Positions 1 to 7,121 of a stretch of 10,603 bases of DNA are shown here, piece by piece (the stretch's first letter is position 1; each line of letters opens with the position of its first letter). The notes beneath the pieces were generated by a model. The model made no database searches, was not told the DNA's origin, and saw nothing but the letters and a program-made list of their open reading frames with translations. This DNA is from an uncultured Shinella sp. (lineage in GTDB: Bacteria > Pseudomonadota > Alphaproteobacteria > Rhizobiales > Rhizobiaceae), in the NCBI GenBank assembly GCA_946886325.1, contig CAMPIK010000041.1, positions 1 to 10,603 of the forward strand, written 5' to 3'. Made by a program: the position numbers and the translations under genes.

Positions 1-930
1 GTTGCGCCGAGCGATCGCCCGCATGTCGCCGACCAGTTCATGGCGCATGTCATCTGGTTCCACCACGATGCGATGATGCCCGGCCGCAGCTATATCCTGC
101 GCACCGAGGTCGACAGCGTCAGCGCGACGATCACCTCGCTGAAGCACCATATCGACATCAACACCTTCGCCCATGAAGCCGCCAAGTCGCTGCACATGAA
201 CGAGGTGGGCGTCTGCAACATCTCGACCCAGTCGCCGATCGCCTTCGACACCTACAAGGACAACCGCGTCACCGGCAACTTCGTGCTGATCGACCGGTTC
301 ACCAACCAGACGGTCGGCGCCGGCATGATCGACCATCCGCTCCGCCGCGCACAGAACGTGCACTGGCAGGCGCTTGATATCAACAAGGACGCGCGCGCCG
401 AGCTGAAGCACCAGAAGCCGTCGGTGCTCTGGTTCACCGGCTATTCGGGCTCCGGCAAGTCCACCATCGCCAACACGGTCGAGAAGCTGCTGCATGCCAA
501 GGGCAAGCACACGTTCATGCTCGACGGCGACAACATCCGCCACGGCCTCAACCGTGACCTCGGCTTCACGCCGGAAGACCGCGTCGAGAACATCCGCCGC
601 GTCGCGGAAGTTGCCAAGCTGATGACGGAAGCCGGCCTGATCGTGATCGTCTCCTTCATTTCGCCCTACCGCTCGGAACGGCAGATGGCGCGCGATCTCT
701 TCGCGCCGGGCGAATTCGTCGAGGTCTTCGTCGACACGCCGCTCGACGAATGCGCACGCCGCGACCCGAAGGGCCTCTACAAGAAGGCGCAGGCCGGCGA
801 GATCGAGAACTTCACCGGCATCAGCTCGCCCTACGAGGCGCCGGAAAATCCGGAAGTGCATCTCCACACGATCGGCCATGAGCCGGTCGAACTGGCGATC
901 CAGATCGAGACCTTCCTGAACGGTGACTGA
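1..930 (+). CDS. cysNC: Bifunctional sulfate adenylyltransferase subunit 1 / adenylylsulfate kinase (CysNC, NodQ-like), 3' part
   Basis: The frame is open from base 1, so the gene starts upstream; about 309 C-terminal residues are visible of a family usually 620-650 long. The first ~125 residues match the last beta-barrel of the GTPase subunit of ATP sulfurylase ([28 protein letters not shown]). A linker ([12 protein letters not shown]) leads into a full APS kinase domain: P-loop GYSGSGKST at residues 147-155, LDGDN at 174-178, and FISPYR with the usual phospho-acceptor serine near residue 221. With CysD, the family converts sulfate and ATP to APS, and the kinase domain phosphorylates APS to PAPS in the cytoplasm. 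The GTPase P-loop and the cysD partner lie outside the window. NodQ has the same architecture, so sequence alone does not separate the two, but cysQ downstream and no nod genes in view favour the housekeeping or surface-glycan copy. An internal ATG at 40 is not the start, because homology continues upstream of it. Confidence 0.95.
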   Translation, partial: VAPSDRPHVADQFMAHVIWFHHDAMMPGRSYILRTEVDSVSATITSLKHHIDINTFAHEAAKSLHMNEVGVCNISTQSPIAFDTYKDNRVTGNFVLIDRFTNQTVGAGMIDHPLRRAQNVHWQALDINKDARAELKHQKPSVLWFTGYSGSGKSTIANTVEKLLHAKGKHTFMLDGDNIRHGLNRDLGFTPEDRVENIRRVAEVAKLMTEAGLIVIVSFISPYRSERQMARDLFAPGEFVEVFVDTPLDECARRDPKGLYKKAQAGEIENFTGISSPYEAPENPEVHLHTIGHEPVELAIQIETFLNGD

Positions 931-933
931 TCC

Positions 934-964
934 GAAGGGCGCGGACAGACGCTCCGCGCCCTTC
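934..964 (+). terminator. Perfect 12-bp GC-rich hairpin between cysNC and cysQ
   Basis: GAAGGGCGCGGA (934-945) and TCCGCGCCCTTC (953-964) are exact reverse complements around a 7-base loop, beginning three bases after the cysNC stop. The 3' side is pyrimidine-rich (GCCTTCCTC) but has no run of T, so this is not a textbook intrinsic terminator. It may attenuate read-through, stabilise the 3' end of the cysNC mRNA, or act as a Rho-assisted end. Since cysQ follows on the same strand within 93 bases, partial termination would change the ratio of PAPS synthesis to PAP removal. The structure is seen directly; the function is inferred. Confidence 0.5.
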
Positions 965-1023
965 GCCTTCCTCTATGCCAAACGGCGGCCGCTTCACTGC
1001 GGCCCGAAGACAGAGAACAGACC

Positions 1024-1797
1024 ATGCTCGACATTCTGGAAAAAGCCGCGCTTGAAGCCGGCAAGGCCATTCTTGACGTCTACAATGCCGGCCCGAATGT
1101 CAGCTTCAAGGACGACCAGTCGCCGGTGACCGAGGCCGACGAACGCGCCGAGGCGATCATCCTCGCCGAACTGGCCGCAGCCTTCCCGGATATCCCTGTC
1201 GTCGCCGAGGAGTCGGTCGCGGCCGGCCGCATCCCTGATATCTCGGGCAAGTCGTTCTTTCTCGTCGACCCGCTCGACGGCACGAAGGAATTCATCAACC
1301 GTCGCAACGATTTCACGGTCAACATAGCGCTGATCGAAGAGGGCATACCGGTTGCCGGCATCGTCTATGCCCCGGCCCGCGGCGTCGCCTATGCGGCCGC
1401 AGACGGCAAGGCCTGCAAGTTCGACGTCGATGCCGATTTCAACGTCACCGGTCGCCAGCCGATCGGCTGCCGCGCCAGGGGCGAGGCGCTGACGGCGGTT
1501 GCCAGCCGCTCGCACAACAGCCCTGAGACGGTCGCCTTCCTCGAGGAAAACGGCATCACAGACTATACGTCGGTCGGTTCCTCGCTGAAATTCTGCCTGT
1601 TGGCAGAAGGCGTCGCCGACGTCTACCCCCGTTTCGGCCGGACGATGGAGTGGGATACGGCGGCAGGCGACGCCGTGCTCCGGGCAGCCGGCGGCCGTGT
1701 CACCAGGACCGACGGCTCCGCCTTCGTCTACGGCAAGACCAAGCAGGCCGACGACAGCGACTTCGCCAATCCGCATTTCATCGGCTGGGGCCACTGA
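1024..1797 (+). CDS. cysQ: 3'(2'),5'-bisphosphate nucleotidase CysQ
   Basis: This 257-residue protein belongs to the inositol monophosphatase-like, metal-dependent phosphatase family; E. coli CysQ is about 246 residues. Visible metal-site motifs are the EE pair at residues 62-63 (VVAEES), DPLDGT at 82-87 followed by KEF, and WDTAAGDAVL at 210-219. The long spacing and the INRRNDFTVNIALIE stretch are typical of CysQ rather than of inositol monophosphatase proper. The family hydrolyses 3'-phosphoadenosine 5'-phosphate (PAP) to AMP and phosphate. PAP is left by PAPS reductase or by sulfotransferases and inhibits both. The ATG at 1024 is the natural start because the family N-terminus (LDILEKAALEAGKAIL) follows at once; the purine-rich GACAGAGAACAG upstream is only a weak ribosome site. 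The gene follows cysNC by 93 bases on the same strand, a common cysDNCQ-type arrangement. Confidence 0.93.
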   Translation: MLDILEKAALEAGKAILDVYNAGPNVSFKDDQSPVTEADERAEAIILAELAAAFPDIPVVAEESVAAGRIPDISGKSFFLVDPLDGTKEFINRRNDFTVNIALIEEGIPVAGIVYAPARGVAYAAADGKACKFDVDADFNVTGRQPIGCRARGEALTAVASRSHNSPETVAFLEENGITDYTSVGSSLKFCLLAEGVADVYPRFGRTMEWDTAAGDAVLRAAGGRVTRTDGSAFVYGKTKQADDSDFANPHFIGWGH

Positions 1798-1860
1798 CGG
1801 ACCGAGCCGCACGCCGCTGACGTCTTCGGGAATTGCCTGCCTTGGCCGGCGGCCGGAGTT

Positions 1861-2826
1861 TCAGCGCGATAGCTGACGGAAGAGACGCTTGTCGCGCGAC
1901 AGGCGCTCCCGCAGCCATTTCGGCATGCTGTTGCCGACCGAGCCCAGCGAATGGCCGGCAACGAGGGCCACGTCCTGTGCCATGCGGTGCAGCCGCTCGC
2001 GAACCGGCACGCCGTTCTGCCGCCCCCAGATCCAGTCCCTTTTGGCCATTCGATAGCAGGCAGCGATCGCCTTGCGGAACGAGCGGAAACCGAGCTTGTA
2101 GCCGAAGAGCACGAGGAAGGAGAGCGACTCGTCGAAGGCGCGGCGGAACTGGTCGAAGGCGTCGTAGTCGTGCGAATGATAGACGGCGGCATCCTTCGCA
2201 TAGGCCTTCTTGAGGCCGGCCCGGATGATCGTGTCGGCCCAGATCTGGTCCTCGGCAAATTCCACGTCCGGATAGGGAATCGTCTCCCAGACGCTGCGCC
2301 TCAGGCAGGAATTGTTGTCGGAATAGAAATGCAGGATCTGCCGCCAGCCGCGATCGCTCTCGTAGCGCTCCGGATCCATCGCGCGGGAGACGACCCGCGG
2401 CAGGTCGTCGAAGCCGCGAAAATGCCGCTCCAGATCGCGCGTCATGTAGGCGCCATGTTCGGCATAGGCGATGTGCCGGCCGAAGACGCCGGCGATCTCC
2501 GGGTCCTCCTCAAGCGGCGCGACAAGGTTCGCCAGCCAGCGGTCGTTCTCCGGCAGGGCATCGTGGGTGAGAAGCGCACAGAACTCCCCGCTTGCCCGCG
2601 AAATGGCGAGATTGCGGGTTCGTCCGTGGCCGAACTCCGAAGGCGATATCTGGATCAGCGTGACATCAGGCAGCGAGCGGACATAGTCGACGGTCCCATC
2701 GGACGAACCACTGTCGATCACGATCACCTCGAATGGCCAATCGGTTTGCTGCGAGAGAACCCGCGGCAGAACCTTGCGCAGGATCGCTCCCGCATTCTTG
2801 GTCGGGATGATGACGGATGCCTTCAT
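1861..2826 (-). CDS. Family 2 glycosyltransferase, rhamnosyltransferase-like
   Basis: This 321-residue protein has a GT-A fold glycosyltransferase pattern: MKASVIIPTKN at the N-terminus, VIDSGSSDGT at residues 36-45, FGHGRTRN at 65-72, THDA at 87-90 in the place of the DXD metal motif, FAEDQIWA at 190-197 (likely catalytic acidic pair) and YHSHDYD at 216-222. The HG-TRN, T(Q/H)DA and YHSHDY combination is characteristic of bacterial rhamnosyltransferase-like GT2 enzymes of O-antigen and capsule clusters. The rhamnose donor is therefore plausible but not proven. The enzyme would work at the cytoplasmic face of the inner membrane on a growing glycan. The ATG at 2826 is chosen because the conserved VIIPTKN motif starts four residues in. 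A TTG at 2898 would add 24 low-complexity Arg/Glu/Gln-rich residues without family support. It is the last gene of the minus-strand glycosyltransferase set, 68 bases after the preceding stop, and converges on cysQ. Confidence 0.86.
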   Translation of the reverse strand: MKASVIIPTKNAGAILRKVLPRVLSQQTDWPFEVIVIDSGSSDGTVDYVRSLPDVTLIQISPSEFGHGRTRNLAISRASGEFCALLTHDALPENDRWLANLVAPLEEDPEIAGVFGRHIAYAEHGAYMTRDLERHFRGFDDLPRVVSRAMDPERYESDRGWRQILHFYSDNNSCLRRSVWETIPYPDVEFAEDQIWADTIIRAGLKKAYAKDAAVYHSHDYDAFDQFRRAFDESLSFLVLFGYKLGFRSFRKAIAACYRMAKRDWIWGRQNGVPVRERLHRMAQDVALVAGHSLGSVGNSMPKWLRERLSRDKRLFRQLSR

Positions 2827-2894
2827 GGGCGCTGGTCTCGACTGTCTTTCGTCACGCGTAGATTGCCGCTCGCGAAGGGATGCGCCCTCTTGCC

Positions 2895-4514
2895 TCAAGT
2901 TCCAGCCGGTTGCAACGGCGGGTCCTGCGGCATCGCGGATGCTTCCGCGACCCGTGCCCGGATCTCCGACAGGATTTCCGCGAGGTCCCTGTCCCGCGAC
3001 ACGGCGACGACCGGCCGATTGCAGGCAACCGGCGGCGCCGTGCCAAACGTCAGAACCGCATCGGCGGCATCGAGATCGTCGGTCGCCGTCGCCCGCCAGG
3101 CGGTGACGCCCATGGCACCGAACTCTGCGCAGAGGTCACGACTGTCGCGGCCATAGACGGCAAGCCGCAGGCCTTCACGTCGCGCAGCCAGAAATTCGTC
3201 TCGCAAGGAAGCCGCCAGCTCGTCATCGGCCGGCATCAGGACGACGCGCGCGGCCCCTCGCCCGCGCAGAACGGGAATATCCTCGGACCGGCGGCAGAAG
3301 ATGACGTCGAAGCGCGCGAGATCGTCGCCCCGCAACCAATAGGCAGCGTCCTCGCAGACGCCCGCAACCATGAGCCAGGGCATTCTTCGATCGAGCCATG
3401 TGAAGCGAAAGGCCGGATCGGAGACGAGGATGGCTGAATAGGGAAGGAAGTCTCGGATCATGCCGCGCGGCAGCACGCCAGATTGCCAGCCCAGTGCGCT
3501 GAAACCGCGCGCAAATCCCGCCGCCAGCTCCGCCGAAAGCGCAATCGCCGGCGGTGCGCCGAGGATCGAACCGTCATCCGCTGGCCAGACCGACGACATC
3601 CAGCGCCACAGGGGATAGCCGAGACGGCTGTCCATCAGGCGCGTGTTGCGTCCGTTTCTCTCGCGCCGATCCTTGGCGGCCACGGTCTTGGTCCGCGTGG
3701 TTCCATCGCCGTGAAAGGCCGTGCGCCCGTTGAGCGACAGCACGGGCCGTCCGGTCAGCGCCGCGAAGCGGGCACAGAAATCGATATCCTCGTAGCCGTA
3801 GAAATAGCCTTCGTGCAGGCCGCCGAGGCGGACATACTGGTCGCGCCGGCACAGCATGATCGAGGCCGTCACCGCCGGCATCGTCGCGGTGGCCGTATTG
3901 ATCAGCGCGTCCCAGGCCGTCGGCTTCTGGTTGCGCGGGATCAGGCAGCGGGTGCGGCCGTTCCAGAACCAGCGCACGCCGATATGATGCCAGTCCCGCG
4001 CATCCGGCATCTCTTCCGTCGGCAGATCATATTGCCCGAGACCGACGAGAGCCTCGGAATGCTGTGCGGCCGCCACCATCGGACCAATGACCGGCTCGGT
4101 GAAGACGATGTCGTTGTTGAGGAGCAGCACATATTCGCCCCTCGCCTCCTCGACCGCGCGGTTGTTGCCGAAGGAGAAGGACGCGTTTTCCGTCCGGGCA
4201 AGAACCTTGATCGGGAGCCGATCCTGCCAGCGTTGCGCAACGTCGAGGCTCTCGTCCGTCGAGGCGTGATCGACGAGGATGATTTCCAGCGGCCGGTAGG
4301 GTTCGTTCTCGCTCAGGCTGCGAAAAAGGGCCTCAAGCAGGCGCGCGCCGTTCCGGTTCAGAATGATCGCGCTGACGAGAGGCGTGCCTTCCGGCACTTC
4401 GGGCACACCGGCCAGGATCGCGTTGCGGGCCGGCGTCACCGTGGCGACAGTCGGTCCGGGACCCGGACCGCGCAGGGCATGCGCCAGCAGCCGCAGCCGC
4501 CGTTTGAGACGCAT
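2895..4514 (-). CDS. Family 2 glycosyltransferase (WbbL-like) with extra C-terminal module
   Basis: The protein has 539 residues. Residues ~46-275 form a GT2 domain: VSAIILNRNG (48-56), VDHASTD (81-87), FSFGNNRAVEEARGEY, the metal-site LLNND (131-135), GGLHEGYFYGYEDIDFC (231-247) with the ED pair expected for the catalytic base, and AFHGDGTT. This arrangement resembles WbbL-type rhamnosyltransferases and related O-antigen enzymes, most of which end near residue 300. Here about 230 further residues follow (about 310-539), with alternating beta and helical stretches such as YSAILVSDP, WLMVAGVCEDAAYWL, FDVIFCRRSEDI and LRLAVYGRD. They look Rossmann-like, possibly a degenerate half of a GT-B or CgeB-like domain, but I cannot assign them. 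The ATG at 4514 overlaps the upstream stop as TGATG, implying translational coupling. A GTG at 4520, six bases after a GAGGT site, is an equally reasonable start and adds only two residues. Donor and acceptor are unknown. Confidence 0.87.
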   Translation of the reverse strand: MRLKRRLRLLAHALRGPGPGPTVATVTPARNAILAGVPEVPEGTPLVSAIILNRNGARLLEALFRSLSENEPYRPLEIILVDHASTDESLDVAQRWQDRLPIKVLARTENASFSFGNNRAVEEARGEYVLLLNNDIVFTEPVIGPMVAAAQHSEALVGLGQYDLPTEEMPDARDWHHIGVRWFWNGRTRCLIPRNQKPTAWDALINTATATMPAVTASIMLCRRDQYVRLGGLHEGYFYGYEDIDFCARFAALTGRPVLSLNGRTAFHGDGTTRTKTVAAKDRRERNGRNTRLMDSRLGYPLWRWMSSVWPADDGSILGAPPAIALSAELAAGFARGFSALGWQSGVLPRGMIRDFLPYSAILVSDPAFRFTWLDRRMPWLMVAGVCEDAAYWLRGDDLARFDVIFCRRSEDIPVLRGRGAARVVLMPADDELAASLRDEFLAARREGLRLAVYGRDSRDLCAEFGAMGVTAWRATATDDLDAADAVLTFGTAPPVACNRPVVAVSRDRDLAEILSEIRARVAEASAMPQDPPLQPAGT

Positions 4515-5839
4515 CACCACCCTGCGACCTCACCGAAGAACCGCGCAAGCTTGTCGCCCTCGCGCTGCCAGTCGCGGGCGCGCGCTTCCTTGAGGCCGGA
4601 TGCGACGAGCCGGGCATGCAGGGCATCGTCGGTCAGGACCCGCTCGAGCGCATCGGCAAGCGCCATCGGCGTCGTCGCGCTCAGCACGGAATTGTCCTCG
4701 TTGAGCATCCAGCGCACGTTCGGCCCGTCATTGCTGACGACGACACAGGAGGCGGCCATCGATTCGAGCGGCATCAGCGACAGATTGGTATGGGAGAGAA
4801 TGAGCGAGGCCTTGCACTTCGCATAGAGGCCGGGAAGCGCGTCGGCCGGCACGATGCCATGATCGATGACGGGAACGGGAAGCGTATAGCCCGTCATCTT
4901 CCAGCCGGCGAAGTGCAGTTCGACATCCGGCATGCGGCGCTTCAATTCGGCCAGTGCGGCAACGCCGAGCGCGAAGCCACGACGCTCGGTCGGCGGCCGC
5001 GCGTAGAAGAAGACGCCATTTGCGCGGTCAGGCGCCGGTTCGTGAAAGGCGTGCTCGTCGACGGCGAAATCGAACGGGCACACCCGCGTGCCATGGGCGG
5101 CAGACAGCGTGTCCGACAGCCAGTTCCCCGCTGTCGCCGCGGCAAAGCCGAAGCCATAGGTCGCTTCCGCCAGCGACGACTCGGAGCCTTTCGGATAAAA
5201 ATCCGGCTCGAAATCCTGCACGAAATAAAGCTTCTGCCGCGCACCCTCGAATGCATTGACGACATGCGCGGTCTGCCAGCTCGTGGCAACCGCCAGATCG
5301 GACGGCGGCAGCGCGCCGGAGAGCGCCGTTTCCAGCCGCGTCACCGATGCCTTCAGGGGGCGGAACCAGGCGTGAATCTCTTCCTTCAATTGCGCCTCGG
5401 GCACGGACCGCCGGTCGCCGCAAATGACGATGTGGCAGGTGATGCCGCGCTCTTCCAGCATCTGTACGAAGCGAAAGATGGTCTGGTGGCCTCCGGAGCC
5501 GCGCCCGGCCTGCGGCACGAACCAGGTGGCCGAGCGGGCAATGGCAGGCGCCGGAGAACTGCCGAAAGGCGAAGGAAACATCCAGTCCCACTCGAGCGGA
5601 ATGGGTAACCTCTTGTGCGGCTTGGCCAATCCAAGCTTGCGCAGCACCCATCTCTTCACAGACTTTGCCAAAACCAACCCCAAACTATTCTCGAAGCGGT
5701 CGCTCTCTAGCAGGTTCGCTTGTCCGCGGCCACAACGAACGGCAGGCAAGATTAATTCCGGGCGCCCGCCTGCGATGTGCTCCACAAGCAAGGAGAATTG
5801 CACCGGCAACCAGCCGGGTGCTTTCGGGCCAGCGAACAT
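4514..5839 (-). CDS. Family 4 glycosyltransferase, WsaF-like (putative rhamnosyltransferase)
   Basis: With the start taken here the protein has 441 residues. The core begins with ATWFVPQAGRGSGGHQTIFRFVQMLEERG, the glycine-rich N-terminal signature of WsaF-type GT-B enzymes. It continues with VATSWQTAHVV, YFVQDFEPDFYPKG and ATYGFGFAAATAGNWL, and ends with a GT4 C-terminal half (FFYARPPTERRGF, HFAGW, LSLMPLESMAASCVVVSNDG, then SVLSATTPMALADAL). The PLESMA segment holds the nucleotide-sugar-binding glutamate. WsaF of Geobacillus is a rhamnosyltransferase, hence the substrate guess. The start is uncertain. ATG at 5839 is the only upstream ATG in frame, but codons between about 5840 and 5650 are rich in TTG, TTA, CTT, AGT and GTT, unlike the rest of the gene, so translation may begin nearer GTG 5659 or TTG 5671. 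A still longer TTG start at 5929 lacks support. It is the first gene of the three-gene minus-strand set and is coupled to the next by TGATG. Confidence 0.82.
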   Translation of the reverse strand: MFAGPKAPGWLPVQFSLLVEHIAGGRPELILPAVRCGRGQANLLESDRFENSLGLVLAKSVKRWVLRKLGLAKPHKRLPIPLEWDWMFPSPFGSSPAPAIARSATWFVPQAGRGSGGHQTIFRFVQMLEERGITCHIVICGDRRSVPEAQLKEEIHAWFRPLKASVTRLETALSGALPPSDLAVATSWQTAHVVNAFEGARQKLYFVQDFEPDFYPKGSESSLAEATYGFGFAAATAGNWLSDTLSAAHGTRVCPFDFAVDEHAFHEPAPDRANGVFFYARPPTERRGFALGVAALAELKRRMPDVELHFAGWKMTGYTLPVPVIDHGIVPADALPGLYAKCKASLILSHTNLSLMPLESMAASCVVVSNDGPNVRWMLNEDNSVLSATTPMALADALERVLTDDALHARLVASGLKEARARDWQREGDKLARFFGEVAGW

Positions 5840-5938
5840 ATCCGTTGATTTCGGATCGGCAAATCTATACGCAGGCAGCCGTATCGCGCGGATTTGCGCC
5901 TGTTTTTGCACCGACTGACACCAGCACAATAGCCGGAC
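5840..5938. promoter_or_regulatory. Divergent intergenic region between glycosyltransferase set and sulfotransferase-like gene
   Basis: The minus-strand glycosyltransferase genes and the plus-strand sulfotransferase-like gene start back to back here, so promoters for both directions should lie in or next to this stretch. On the plus strand TTGATT (5845-5850) and CTATAC (5865-5870) resemble rhizobial -35 and -10 elements, but the spacer is only 14-15 bases, too short for a confident sigma-70 call. No clear operator repeat is seen. If the minus-strand gene truly starts near 5660, the control region is about 180 bases longer on that side. Confidence 0.3.
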
Positions 5939-7102
5939 ATGCCTCCTTCAAAACGATCAGCCGTCAACAAGCCGATGCTGGGCACCGGCAACAAGTCCTC
6001 GTCCTACGTCCTCAACAAGCCGCGGCGTTCGGAAGCCATGAAGACCGTCGTGGTCCTGGGCGTGGAGCGCGGCGGCACGTCGATGGTGGCCGGCATCATC
6101 CGCGCGCTCGGCATCGACATGGGCAAGAAGGTCGGCCTCAATCACGAAGACCCGCAGTTTCTTGCCGAAGACACGAAGGTGCTCGCCAATCGCATCCGCG
6201 CCCGCAACCGGGAAAGCAGCGTCTGGGGCTTCAAGGTGCCGAAGTCGGCGAATTTCCTCGCCTTCTACGAGGAACATCTGCGCAAGCCCTACTACGTGGT
6301 CGTGCACCGGAACGCCCTGGCCATCGCAGACAGCTGGGTTCAACGCGGCGCCGGCAATCCGCTGGACGTGATCGAACACACGATCCGCTATCACACGCAG
6401 ATCCTCGAGCACTGCCGCCAGACCAAACGTCCGGTCTTGATGCTGAACTACGAGCGCTGCGTCGCGAGCGATGAAGGAAAGCTCGAAGCCGTCCAGACGA
6501 TCGCAAATTTTCTCGACGTCGAACTGACCGAAGACCTGAAGGAACGCGCCGAGGCGATGATAACCGGCGACGGCAAGGGCTACGTCAATCTGCCGGAGCA
6601 TTTCTTCCTCGTGACCCCGGCCGCGGCTCGCCCTGAGCGGCCAATGATCGCGATCGACAATCTCACGCCGGACTTGAGCGATGCGGCCGGCTGGATCGAC
6701 TATGACAGCCTGAAGAAGAAACAAATCCATCGGCTTGCCAGCGGCGAAAACCTGCCGCGCAAGTTCTGGATGGAACTCGACGTGGACGGAAGCGCGAACT
6801 TCGACTTCGCGGCCGAGCCGTTGCGCATCTATTTCGATTTCACCGGACAGCTCTTTCCGGCCCATTGTGCCCGCCCGAAGGTCAAGCCCGGCAAGAACAT
6901 CTTCCTGGTCGAGACGAGCGGCAATGCATCCGCCTTTGCCTTCGGCCCGCTTGAGCCGGGCGTGAAGATCAGGACCGCCGTCAAGATTTATGCGGCCGAC
7001 AATACCGACGCGGGCGATGCGCCCGTCGTGGCGGATCGCCCGCACCGTGGGAAATCGGCGGCAAAACGATGGTTCAGGCTTCCGAAGCTGTTCAAGCGCT
7101 GA
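5939..7102 (+). CDS. Sulfotransferase-like protein (PAPS-dependent) with unassigned C-terminal domain
   Basis: The protein has 387 residues. VVVLGVERGGTSMVAGIIRALG (37-58) fits the 5'-phosphosulfate-binding loop of sulfotransferases, with R44 at the position of the usual basic residue. YVVVHRNALAIADSW (119-133) fits the 3'-phosphate-binding motif: R124 and S132 have the canonical eight-residue offset. NYERC (170-174) resembles the YE motif after the core. The family transfers sulfate from PAPS to a hydroxyl group. There is no signal peptide, so a cytoplasmic glycan or lipid-linked acceptor is likely. Residues ~235-355 form a beta-rich tail (MELDVDGSANFDF, LRIYFDFTG, IFLVETSG, VKIRTAVKIYAAD) that I cannot assign, followed by a basic end. 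The ATG at 5939 is preferred over ATG 6038, which sits just before the motif, because 22 successive codons from 5960 to 6025 all end in G or C, as in coding DNA. Neighbouring cysNC, cysQ and capsule genes support polysaccharide sulfation. Other P-loop families remain possible. Confidence 0.78.
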   Translation: MPPSKRSAVNKPMLGTGNKSSSYVLNKPRRSEAMKTVVVLGVERGGTSMVAGIIRALGIDMGKKVGLNHEDPQFLAEDTKVLANRIRARNRESSVWGFKVPKSANFLAFYEEHLRKPYYVVVHRNALAIADSWVQRGAGNPLDVIEHTIRYHTQILEHCRQTKRPVLMLNYERCVASDEGKLEAVQTIANFLDVELTEDLKERAEAMITGDGKGYVNLPEHFFLVTPAAARPERPMIAIDNLTPDLSDAAGWIDYDSLKKKQIHRLASGENLPRKFWMELDVDGSANFDFAAEPLRIYFDFTGQLFPAHCARPKVKPGKNIFLVETSGNASAFAFGPLEPGVKIRTAVKIYAADNTDAGDAPVVADRPHRGKSAAKRWFRLPKLFKR

Positions 7103-7121
7103 GGCGGTCCTCGTCGCACCG

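Noticed and set aside
1..930. Assignment as nodQ, a nodulation gene
   Set aside because: NodQ and CysNC share the same domains, and no other nod gene, nod box or symbiotic gene is seen; cysQ downstream fits a CysNC copy.
994..1812. 272-codon minus-strand open frame opposite cysQ
   Set aside because: It fully overlaps the confidently identified cysQ and has no motifs of its own.
2827..2898. Longer TTG start for the rhamnosyltransferase-like gene, overlapping the upstream stop
   Set aside because: The 24 added residues are Arg/Glu/Gln-rich without family support, while ATG 2826 places the conserved VIIPTKN motif at the usual distance from the N-terminus.
1951..3156. 401-codon plus-strand open frame opposite the two GT2 genes
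   Set aside because: Composition is typical of a shadow frame, with no recognisable domain; the minus strand carries well-conserved GT2 motifs throughout.
5845..5871. TTGATT ... CTATAC as a sigma-70 promoter for the sulfotransferase-like gene
   Set aside because: The 14-15 base spacer is too short and the match is partial, so it is mentioned only as a possibility in the divergent region.
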